Below are positions 52,345 through 60,356 of a stretch of 64,000 bases of DNA, piece after piece; position 1 is the stretch's first letter, and every line of letters begins with the position of its first letter. The position numbers and the translations under genes were made by a program. Source of the stretch: CAYPFY01 sp964410105 (lineage in GTDB: Bacteria > Bacteroidota > Ignavibacteria > UBA10030 > SZUA-254); contig CAYPFY010000004.1 of NCBI GenBank assembly GCA_964410105.1, positions 124,001 to 188,000 on the forward strand, in the 5' to 3' direction. The notes under the pieces are model-generated. The model did no database searches. It was given only the letters and a program-made list of their open reading frames with translations, and was not told where the DNA came from.

Positions 52345-53867
52345 GGCTTCATCTGGGGGAAAAAAATCACGTCGCGAATCGACTCCTGGTTTGCGATGAT
52401 CATGGTGAGCCGGTCGACGCCTATTCCGAGGCCGGCCGTGGGCGGCATGCCGTACTCGAGAGCGCGGATGAAATCCTCGTCAAGCACCTGTGCTTCGTCG
52501 TTTCCGCGCGCCCTCAGCTTCATCTGTTCCTCGAACCTCCGCCTCTGATCGAGGGGATCGTTGAGCTCGGTGAAGGCGTTGCAGAGTTCCTGCCCGTTCA
52601 CGATCGCCTCGAAGCGTTCGACGAGCCCAGGTTCGGTGCGGTGCTTCTTCGCAAGAGGAGACATCTCTACCGGATAATCAGTGATGAACGTGGGCTGGAT
52701 GAGATGGGGTTCGACAAGCTCGCTGAAAATCTCGTCGATGATCGCTCCCGCACCTGACGCCGGATCGACCTCGATGCGAAGCTCCCGTGATATTTTCAAG
52801 AGATCTGACGGAGATTTGCCGCTGAGATCCCTGTCCGTGAATTCACGGATCGCATCGAACATCGTTAGCCGTTTCCAGGGAGGAGCGAAGTTCACCGTCT
52901 TCCCGCCGACCGTCCAGGAGGTGGAACCGTTCACCTCGAGCCCCACCGTGCTGATCAGCTCCTCGACGAGGCCCATCATCCAGACATAATCCCTGTAGGC
53001 GACATAAAGTTCCAGCATCGTGAACTCGGGGTTATGGGACCGGTCCATCCCTTCGTTCCGGAAATCCTTGGCGAACTCGTAGACGCCGTCATAACCTCCG
53101 ACGATAAGCCGTTTGAGGTAAAGCTCGTCGGCGATACGCAGGTAGAGATCGATGTCGAGGGCGTTATGGTGCGTAACGAAGGGGCGTGCGAACGCTCCCC
53201 CGTAGAGGGGCTGCAGGATGGGTGTTTCCACTTCCAGGTAGCCTCGGCCATCGAGAAAGTTTCTGATAGACTTCATCATCCGGGTGCGCTTCACGAAAAC
53301 CTCGCGGACCTGCGGGTTGACGACGAGATCGACGTAGCGCTGGCGGTAACGGAGCTCCTTATCGGCGAAAGAGTCGTAGGTGATCTTCTCGCCCGACTCG
53401 CCGGTTTTTTCCTTCACAATCGGAAGGGGCCGGAGGGATTTTGCCAGAACCTCCAGGCCGCGGGCGTGGATCGAGATTTCCCCCATCTTCGTCTGGAAGA
53501 CAAACCCCCGGATGCCCAGAATGTCGCCGATATCGAGGAGTTTAAAGGCGTCATACACCTTCCCCAAGTCGTCTTTTTTCAGATAAACCTGAATTCTTCC
53601 CTGCGAATCCTGGATGTGGCAGAAGGAGACCTTGCCCATCCTTCGGATCGACATCACGCGGCCGGCGACGGCCACTTCGGCCGGGGGTGAATTCTCTGAA
53701 AAACCGCTGATGATGTCGCCCGAAAAATGTGTCCGCGCGAAGTCATGGGGATAGGGATCGATCCCCTGCTTGAGAAGCTCATCGAGCTCCTCACGCCGGC
53801 GTTTCATCAACGAATTGAGATCTTCGAGATGTGTACTCTCGGGGGATTCCTGCGGCTTAACGTGCAT
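52341..53867 (-). CDS. lysS: Lysyl-tRNA synthetase, class II
   Basis: 508 residues, the family length. An N-terminal OB-fold anticodon-binding domain (about 55-150, VAVAGRVMSIRRMGKVSFCH) is followed by the class II catalytic core. Motif 2 is seen as FRNEGMDRSHNPEFTMLE and motif 3 as GLGIGVDRLTMI near the C-terminus; motif 1 lies around VKRTRMMKSIRNFLDGRGYLE. It charges tRNA-Lys. A promoter lies about 30 bp upstream. Confidence 0.97.
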   Translation of the reverse strand: MHVKPQESPESTHLEDLNSLMKRRREELDELLKQGIDPYPHDFARTHFSGDIISGFSENSPPAEVAVAGRVMSIRRMGKVSFCHIQDSQGRIQVYLKKDDLGKVYDAFKLLDIGDILGIRGFVFQTKMGEISIHARGLEVLAKSLRPLPIVKEKTGESGEKITYDSFADKELRYRQRYVDLVVNPQVREVFVKRTRMMKSIRNFLDGRGYLEVETPILQPLYGGAFARPFVTHHNALDIDLYLRIADELYLKRLIVGGYDGVYEFAKDFRNEGMDRSHNPEFTMLELYVAYRDYVWMMGLVEELISTVGLEVNGSTSWTVGGKTVNFAPPWKRLTMFDAIREFTDRDLSGKSPSDLLKISRELRIEVDPASGAGAIIDEIFSELVEPHLIQPTFITDYPVEMSPLAKKHRTEPGLVERFEAIVNGQELCNAFTELNDPLDQRRRFEEQMKLRARGNDEAQVLDEDFIRALEYGMPPTAGLGIGVDRLTMIIANQESIRDVIFFPQMKP

Positions 53868-53893
53868 TCTTTCATCAGGTGGACGGATAGATC

Positions 53894-53922
53894 AAGGTAG
53901 AAAAAATGCGTTTAAGAATCAA
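53894..53922 (-). promoter_or_regulatory. Promoter of lysS
   Basis: Minus strand TTGATT (53922-53917), 17-nt spacer, TACCTT (53899-53894). A small palindrome AAGAAA-TTTCA-TTTCTT (53965-53981) lies upstream between lysS and the divergent gene. Confidence 0.5.
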
Positions 53923-54124
53923 TAACAAAGATTTCCGGAGCCGGACATCGGCATTGACTTTTGCAAGAAATTTCATTTCTTAGTGCGTGATCATCCCGGC
54001 GAGGGCGGACTCCATGCTTCCGGAAGGCTCATGCGGGTCGGGAGCGAGCCCCGCAGGAAAAGGACGTACGCCGGCGAGTCCGCGGGCTCCGATCAAATCC
54101 CTTTTGCGGACGAACCTGAACATA

Positions 54125-54793
54125 ATGCGAACAATGGTCATCGCTCCGCTCTTCGTGATGTGCGGCTGCAGTACGTCAGAGCGAGCTTTATACGATGAGA
54201 TCCTAGCCCGACCATCCTCCCAGTGGTCATCGCAGGATTGTTTCTCGGTCATCGCCATCTCGGCGTCATACAATTATTTCGACGCGCGCGCTCTCATCAG
54301 GGTCATGGCCATTCCCTATTACCCGTCGGTCATCCTCGCCATTCAGCGTTCGGCGCAAAGCATCGCTCACTGGCCCGAAAATATATTCCGGGCGAACACC
54401 GACACTCTGATGGCAGATGCCGCGGGCATGTTCGTCGACTGGGAGCACACCGGACGCGTGGTGGATTCCCGGGGCAATTACTTCAAAAGCCGTCTGCAGA
54501 TGGATGTGCTCGAACTTCTGATCACGGTTGACGATGTTGGGTGGCCGCGGCCCGACATCACGCAATTTGAAAAGAATATCTTTCTTGAAAACGACGGCGG
54601 GCAGACGATCACCCCGAGATTTGTCTGGGGCAGGCGTCAGGACATATTGAACACCGAAGAGACGCTTTTTGCAAGATTTCAGCTGCGGCAGCCTGGGGGC
54701 CATTTCTTTCAGAATGCCGAAAAGGTTATTTTGGTGGTCAGGGGATATGGAGAAACTATCAGGCTCGGGCTGCCACTCTGGATGGCGCGTTAG
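54125..54793 (+). CDS. Lipoprotein of unknown function
   Basis: 222 residues from ATG 54125 (ATG 54134 is equally possible); the in-frame region back to 53987 lacks a ribosome binding site and would bury the signal peptide. The lipobox is FVMCGC. The mature part is alpha/beta with SAQSIAHWPENIF, MFVDWEHTGRVVDSRGN and ELLITVDDVGWPRPDITQFEKNI. I do not recognise a family. It stands alone, divergent from lysS, and the downstream 414 bp hold no gene. Confidence 0.68.
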   Translation: MRTMVIAPLFVMCGCSTSERALYDEILARPSSQWSSQDCFSVIAISASYNYFDARALIRVMAIPYYPSVILAIQRSAQSIAHWPENIFRANTDTLMADAAGMFVDWEHTGRVVDSRGNYFKSRLQMDVLELLITVDDVGWPRPDITQFEKNIFLENDGGQTITPRFVWGRRQDILNTEETLFARFQLRQPGGHFFQNAEKVILVVRGYGETIRLGLPLWMAR

Positions 54794-55207
54794 GGAGGCA
54801 CGGGAGGCGACCAAGCGGGGTTGTGAAGAGAGGAACAGTGCAACTTTTGCCCTGCGCCGTCAACTTCGGTTTGCCGTGGATGTACTTTTAATAGAGGCGA
54901 AGACGTATGCACGACCGGCGAAAGGAACTGGCGCAGGGTCAGGAAGCAATCAGGCGTGGAGAACGAGGCGACCACCAAATTTTTTTCAGGAAATGATCAA
55001 TCATTGAAGTAGAGAACCCCGATGTGACTTCACTCCGGACCGAGCGTGAGAGAAGGCCCCCGATCTCATGGCTATCGTCCGGGGTGGGTCTTTGATACCC
55101 CCAACGCGGTGGATACAGGGTGCTTTGTCGAACAAATGCCAAGAATGATAATCCTCTGCTCCCCGACAAATCACGATGTTTATGACTGAAATCCATCTGG
55201 AGATTCT
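54794..55207. other. Intergenic region, no gene recognised
   Basis: 414 bp between two plus-strand genes. No open frame with a ribosome binding site, tRNA or clear terminator. The last 10 bp supply GGAGATTCT for the gene at 55208. Confidence 0.5.
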
Positions 55208-58180
55208 ATGACTTTTTTTAAGTCTGGTGTCGCTTGCGCATTGATCATGGTTCTTTTAATCCTCTTTCCCCGGCACGCTCAGGGCCAATGGCACCAGGCA
55301 ACTGGCTTTTACGGCGGCAACGTTTACGCTTTTTCGCAAGGCACGGACACGACGGACCTGATCGCCGGGACAATCGCGGGGGCGTTCCGCACAACCGACA
55401 GCGGATCGACCTGGGGCAACGTCAGCAGCGGACTCACCAACACCAATATCTCTGCATTGGTCCTCATCGGAAAGGACGTCTTCGCTGCGACGGCGGGAGG
55501 AAGCGGCGTCTATCGCTCCATTGATGGGGACGACTGGACTGCTCTGTCCGTGACGGTGCAGGGAAGGTATTTCACCTGCCTGGCGGTCAAGGATTCTGCC
55601 CTTTTTGCCGGAGGCGACAGTATCTTCGTCTCGACTGACAGCGGGGGCAGCTGGACTCCGTTCAGCGCCGGATTGCCGGGAGGCTCGGTGATATGGTCGA
55701 TGGCCATCGGTGATACGAGCATGTTCGCGGGCACTGAAACTCACGGCCTCTACCGGTCGGATAACGGGGGTACGTGGTACCAGATCCCCGGATTTCCCAG
55801 TCTGGGCGCCACTGTTCTCTCCGTGGCCATTCAGGGCGCATTCGTCTACGCGGGGATCCGGGGCGACGGAGTCTATCGTTCGACGGATGGAGGATCGACA
55901 TGGGCCCACGCAGGAGTAGGATTCCGGCATGTCATAACGGGTTTCGCCTTCTATGATGGCGGCCTTTTTGCATCGGACGCAGGCGGAGGAGGAGCGGGAA
56001 TAAGTCCCGGAATACACTTCTCAACCGACAATGGGCAAAATTTCAGCGACGTCAGCTCCGGCCTCCCGCCGAATACCCCCGTGAATTGTCTCGGTATCGT
56101 GCCCGACGGCATGGGTGGATCCAAACTCTATGCGGGGACAGACGGCAGCGGAGTCTTCCGATGGAGCTCCGGGTCCCCGCATTGGACGGCGGTCAATCAC
56201 GGTATGACGGCTACGTACATCTGGTCGATTGCTGTGAGTCCCGCAGTAGACTCCGAAATTTTTGCTGGAGTGCATTACGGCGGAATCTTTCGCTCCACAG
56301 ATAACGGGGCCAGCTGGACTTCGAAAAATTCGGGGCTTGGCAACACCGATGTGAGGGCGCTTGCGGTCACACCCGAAGGGACCGTCTTTGCCGGCACCAG
56401 TTTCGAAGCAAACTCCAAAGTCTTTCGTTCTACCGATCAGGGGGAAAGCTGGGTAGAGAAAGATTCTGGGATAGCGTCCGACTTCACGGTCTACTCGTTT
56501 GCGGTCGTCCCTCCAGTAGGCGGGTCGACCATCTTTGCGGGGGCAATCGCGGGGTCGGTATTTCGGTCTACCGACGGAGGAGATCACTGGACCAGCGTTC
56601 TCACAGTACCTACGACTTTTTCAATTACCCTTGCCGCCATCGGGGAGACTCTCTTCGTGGGCACGGAGGGTGGCATCTATCGCACCACCGATTACGGGAG
56701 CAACTGGGACCATTTCTCATTGCCGCGAAACGTCATCCGTTCCCTGGCGGTCATCGGCAGCAGCCTTTTTGCCGCTGCGGAGCCCGGCGGCACCGGCATC
56801 TATCTCTCCACCGATTACGGGGCGACGTGGAGTACTCAGAATAACTACTTTCCAAACGTCCTGACGCTCGCCGTTATCGGGCAGGTCCTTTTCGCGGGAA
56901 GGCATGAGGAGGGAGTCTACTTTTCGACCGATTACGGAGTGAACTGGACTGCGACCAACGCAGGATTGCCGATCCAGAACAATGACGTCCGGGCCCTGGC
57001 CACCAGCGGCTTGAACGTCATTTCCGGGCTTTACTACAATTACAGCCCGGGCGGAAGGGCTCTTCCCAAGCTGGGGGCGAGCCCGTTATCGAAGTGGGTC
57101 ATCGGCGTACCTCACTCGGGGATCTGGGATAGATCAATCTCCGAGATGATCTTTGACACCGTCAGCGCCTCGTCCGGGGCGCACGGAACGATAATCCCTG
57201 CGGGGCCGGTGAGCACGGGCTATGGCTTGACCGATACATTTGCCGTTGCGTCTGAACCCGGGTATCACATTGCAGCTTTGATCGTGGACGGAGTCAATCA
57301 GGGAGCTCGCTCGAGCTTCGTCCTTTCGAGCGTGACCGCCAAACATACCATTAAAGCTGAGTTTATCGGAGATCTCCTCCCGGCGCAACCCGGGTGGAAC
57401 ATGCTCTCTCTCCCCGTAATTCCCATCGATTCGCACAAGAGCAGTCTTTTTCCCGATGCCATTTCGAACGCGTTTACTTATACCGGCGCGTATACGATCT
57501 CCCCGGTTCTCGCCGACGGACCCGGCTACTGGCTGAAATTCGCGTCCCAAACACCGATCGCGCTCACGGGCCGGACCGTTGATGCGGAGTCGGTGAGCGT
57601 CAAGGCGCGGTGGAACATGATCGGATCTATCTCCTCGCCGGTGGGCGTCAGCAGCATCACGAGCAATCCCCCGGGAATTGCCACTTCATCTTTCTACACC
57701 TATTCGGGGCATTACGTCATTTCGGATACGATAATGCCGGGACGGGCATACTGGGTAAAGTCCGGTCAGGACGGCAAACTCTTTCTCTCGCACTCATCTC
57801 TCGCTCAAAAAGCGGCGGCGAGAATCCATGTTGTGCCGGACAACGAGTTTCCACCCCCCCCGCCGGAAACAGAGTCAATCCCCAGGCGGTACCCGGCCAT
57901 TTTCAGCCTCGACCAGAACTTCCCCAACCCCTTCAATCCACAGACGGAAGTCAGGTATCAGATCCCTGAGCCGAGCTTCGTCTCGCTGAAAATATACGAC
58001 ATCATGGGGAGGGAGGTAAGAACACTCGTCAATGAAAGAATGGAGGCCGGGTATTACACTGAGAATTTTGATGGAGAGGGATTGTCGAGCGGGGTATACA
58101 TCTGTCACATGCGTGCGTCCGCGACGGGCCAACCCGCCATCCAGTTTTCGCAGACCCGCAAAATGATCCTGACAAAATGA
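55208..58180 (+). CDS. Secreted BNR/sortilin-like beta-propeller protein with GWN-GYW module and T9SS sorting domain
   Basis: 990 residues. Signal peptide ending HAQG. From about residue 30 to 640 there are repeated blades with the Asp-box/BNR pattern (FRTTDSGSTWGNV, YRSTDGGSTWAHA, FRSTDNGASWTSK, FRSTDQGESWVEK, YRTTDYGSNWDHF), giving at least ten S-T-D-x-G-x-x-W motifs; such propellers resemble sortilin/Vps10 and sialidase-like folds but show no clear enzyme site. Residues about 728-858 hold the duplicated GWN...GYW unit (PGWNMLSLPV, GPGYWLKF, RWNMIGSIS, GRAYWVK). A proline linker precedes the T9SS domain (NFPNPFNPQTEVRYQIPE, LSSGVYICH, KMILTK). Probably a surface-attached binding protein. 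GGAGATTCT is the ribosome binding site. Confidence 0.9.
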   Translation: MTFFKSGVACALIMVLLILFPRHAQGQWHQATGFYGGNVYAFSQGTDTTDLIAGTIAGAFRTTDSGSTWGNVSSGLTNTNISALVLIGKDVFAATAGGSGVYRSIDGDDWTALSVTVQGRYFTCLAVKDSALFAGGDSIFVSTDSGGSWTPFSAGLPGGSVIWSMAIGDTSMFAGTETHGLYRSDNGGTWYQIPGFPSLGATVLSVAIQGAFVYAGIRGDGVYRSTDGGSTWAHAGVGFRHVITGFAFYDGGLFASDAGGGGAGISPGIHFSTDNGQNFSDVSSGLPPNTPVNCLGIVPDGMGGSKLYAGTDGSGVFRWSSGSPHWTAVNHGMTATYIWSIAVSPAVDSEIFAGVHYGGIFRSTDNGASWTSKNSGLGNTDVRALAVTPEGTVFAGTSFEANSKVFRSTDQGESWVEKDSGIASDFTVYSFAVVPPVGGSTIFAGAIAGSVFRSTDGGDHWTSVLTVPTTFSITLAAIGETLFVGTEGGIYRTTDYGSNWDHFSLPRNVIRSLAVIGSSLFAAAEPGGTGIYLSTDYGATWSTQNNYFPNVLTLAVIGQVLFAGRHEEGVYFSTDYGVNWTATNAGLPIQNNDVRALATSGLNVISGLYYNYSPGGRALPKLGASPLSKWVIGVPHSGIWDRSISEMIFDTVSASSGAHGTIIPAGPVSTGYGLTDTFAVASEPGYHIAALIVDGVNQGARSSFVLSSVTAKHTIKAEFIGDLLPAQPGWNMLSLPVIPIDSHKSSLFPDAISNAFTYTGAYTISPVLADGPGYWLKFASQTPIALTGRTVDAESVSVKARWNMIGSISSPVGVSSITSNPPGIATSSFYTYSGHYVISDTIMPGRAYWVKSGQDGKLFLSHSSLAQKAAARIHVVPDNEFPPPPPETESIPRRYPAIFSLDQNFPNPFNPQTEVRYQIPEPSFVSLKIYDIMGREVRTLVNERMEAGYYTENFDGEGLSSGVYICHMRASATGQPAIQFSQTRKMILTK

Positions 58181-58269
58181 GGAGTTCCCGGGGGCAAGTC
58201 CCAAGACCCTTGGGAAGGCCTGGCCTCGGAGGGGGGGGGTGCGGCACCGGACCACTGTCTGCCGATCGA
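58181..58269. other. Convergent intergenic region with a nine-G tract
   Basis: 89 bp between the 3' ends of two convergent genes. It contains a 5-bp inverted repeat CCCAA/TTGGG (58200-58214) and a run of nine G (58231-58239). No confident terminator for either gene. Confidence 0.4.
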
Positions 58270-60354
58270 TCAGCGGACGAGGATCATCCGCCTCATCTCC
58301 GAGCGATCTCCCGTCACGATCCTGTAGAAATAGACGCCGCTCGGTTTCTCAGAAGCGTTCCAGACGGCCGTATGAGATCCCGGCTCCTGCATCCCATCGA
58401 CCAAAGTCGCGACTATTTCTCCCAAAAGGTTGTAGATTGTGAGCGAAACCTTCTCCCGCCGCGAGATCTCGTAGGGGATGGTCGTCGCCGGATTGAACGG
58501 ATTTGGAAAATTCTGCCGGAGACGGAACTCCCGTGACAAATCGACCGTCCGCGCATCGAGCACGGGCTGGAGCGTTTGGTACATCCCCGCGTTATAACCG
58601 CCTGCCATGATCCTGTTGCTCTGATCAAGTCCGAGGAAAAGAACTGCGATCCCCTGCAATCCGGCCCTCCCCCATGTATCCCCGTCGTCGTGCGAGACAT
58701 AAACCCCGTCGTAGGTTCCCGCGTAAACCTGGGATGGGCCGTTGAACGTTATCGAATAGACGTACGTCGTCGAGAAAAGATGCTGGGTCCATGCCGAAGA
58801 ATCGCCGGTCGCGCGCACAATGCCTCCATAGACGCCGACGAACACATGGCCGTCCGGGCTGACGGCTATCGACTGCATGTCGTTCCGGACGAGCCCGCGC
58901 GTTCTCCATGTCGTTCCGTTGTCGTTCGAGACAAAAACACCGTCGTGATCGGTTGCAGCGTAGAGCGAATTCGAGGAGCCGGCGGCGAGGAGCGGCACGG
59001 CCATCGAGGAGAGTCCGGAGGAAAGAAAAGTCGCCCCTCCGTCCGCCGAGAAATAGACGCCAAAGTTTGTCCCGATGAAGAGTCCGGCGGAATTCAGAGC
59101 GACGGCTTGAACGGCCCCCGAGACCGTCGGAAGCCTGGTCCACCGATCACCCTCGTCGGTGGAGCCGTAGAGACCCTGATCGGTGCCGGCGTAGATGCCA
59201 GAGGGACCCGACGCGAGGGTATAGATATAGTCGGGCATTGACCCGGCTGCGGCCTGGTGCCAGCTCGCCCCGGAATTCGTCGACTTATACAGCCTGGCGC
59301 CGAATGTCCCGGCAAGAAGAGTTCCGGAAGGAAGGGCGACGCCTGAGGCGACGGCCTGATTACGGGGCCCGTTCTGGGACCAGGAGGCGCCCCTGTCTGT
59401 GGAGCTGAAAATCCCGTCCGACGCGGACGACGAAAGCAGCACCCCTGAGCGGGTAATAAGCACATTATCTGCGGCCCGGGCCACGGGGCCGACAAAAGTC
59501 CACGACGACGAGGCCCGGTCGTAATAATAATTGCCATTCACGGTCGAGGCGAGGACATTTCCGGCGGAATCGCCGCCAACGGCGGTGAACTGCGTTTCCG
59601 TCAGCCCGAGATTCTTCCAGGTCGCCCCATGATCGGTGGAGACGAAAATCCCTCCATCGCGCGCCGATGTGGAATCGGCCGCCACAATCGCGAGGTGTCC
59701 GGGCACTATCGTGATGGCGCGGATGGCATTCGGGAGGGCGAAGGACCAGCTCGATCCGAAATCGGACGAGACGTAGAGGCCGCCCTGAGCTGTGGCGACA
59801 TACACCTCGTTCGACTCATCTATCGCCGAAAGTTCGGGCGCAGCCGATCGGCCGAACGCGCCTGTCCCGACGACCGGCACGGTCGTCCCTATAGGTTGTG
59901 TGGACGTGGGGTAGATGTGCCAGAGAATGCTGGAAGCAGTCGTCGCGTTCCGAAACGCGTACACGTCTCCGGTGTTCGAGAGCATATACCGCTGGAGCCC
60001 GGGATTGAAGATATCGGTCGGTTCCGAGAAAATCCTCGTCAATGACACCCCGTTGTCGCCGGAAAGAAAAACCTGCTGGTTATTTTGCACGCCGGCGAGA
60101 TTTCGCACAACGATCTGCTGAGCCCCGTAGGTATGCAGCTCATCCACGTTGCCGGTGACGGGGGAAGGTTTCAGCCACACAATCCCGTCGTCCGTCGACG
60201 TGTAAATGCGCGACACGGAGACGGCAAAAAGCTTCCCCGATGCCCCTTCCCGGAGCGCCGTGCAACCGGGGACGCCGTTGATGTCGGTCCAGGAGGGAGC
60301 CTGGGCGACGGAGACACCGTGGAAAATTATGAGAAAAAACGCGAGCCGCCGCAT
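58270..60354 (-). CDS. Secreted BNR-repeat beta-propeller protein with T9SS sorting domain
   Basis: 694 residues, signal peptide MRRLAFFLIIFHGVSVAQ. Blades with Asp-box-like motifs fill residues about 20-600 (YTSTDDGIVWLKP, VSSDFGSSWSFA, FVSTDHGATWKNL, FSSTDRGASWSQN, YGSTDEGDRWTRL, FVSNDNGTTWRTR, VSHDDGDTWGRA). The last about 90 residues are the sorting domain (LRQNFPNPFNPATTIPYEIS, KPSGVYFYR, MRRMILVR). It resembles the 55208 protein but lacks the GWN-GYW module. Likely cell-surface or released; function unknown. It lies 2 bp downstream of the DPP IV-like gene and is probably co-transcribed with it. Confidence 0.9.
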   Translation of the reverse strand: MRRLAFFLIIFHGVSVAQAPSWTDINGVPGCTALREGASGKLFAVSVSRIYTSTDDGIVWLKPSPVTGNVDELHTYGAQQIVVRNLAGVQNNQQVFLSGDNGVSLTRIFSEPTDIFNPGLQRYMLSNTGDVYAFRNATTASSILWHIYPTSTQPIGTTVPVVGTGAFGRSAAPELSAIDESNEVYVATAQGGLYVSSDFGSSWSFALPNAIRAITIVPGHLAIVAADSTSARDGGIFVSTDHGATWKNLGLTETQFTAVGGDSAGNVLASTVNGNYYYDRASSSWTFVGPVARAADNVLITRSGVLLSSSASDGIFSSTDRGASWSQNGPRNQAVASGVALPSGTLLAGTFGARLYKSTNSGASWHQAAAGSMPDYIYTLASGPSGIYAGTDQGLYGSTDEGDRWTRLPTVSGAVQAVALNSAGLFIGTNFGVYFSADGGATFLSSGLSSMAVPLLAAGSSNSLYAATDHDGVFVSNDNGTTWRTRGLVRNDMQSIAVSPDGHVFVGVYGGIVRATGDSSAWTQHLFSTTYVYSITFNGPSQVYAGTYDGVYVSHDDGDTWGRAGLQGIAVLFLGLDQSNRIMAGGYNAGMYQTLQPVLDARTVDLSREFRLRQNFPNPFNPATTIPYEISRREKVSLTIYNLLGEIVATLVDGMQEPGSHTAVWNASEKPSGVYFYRIVTGDRSEMRRMILVR

Positions 60355-60356
60355 GC

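Noticed and set aside
51070..52548. Long plus-strand open frame (492 codons) opposite the second TonB receptor gene
   Set aside because: It lies antisense to a gene with clear domain signatures and shows no recognisable motif; long antisense frames are expected in GC-rich coding DNA.
58231..58239. Nine-G tract as a phase-variation switch or quadruplex
   Set aside because: It lies between the 3' ends of convergent genes, where a length change would affect neither reading frame nor a promoter; a single G run does not make an intramolecular quadruplex.
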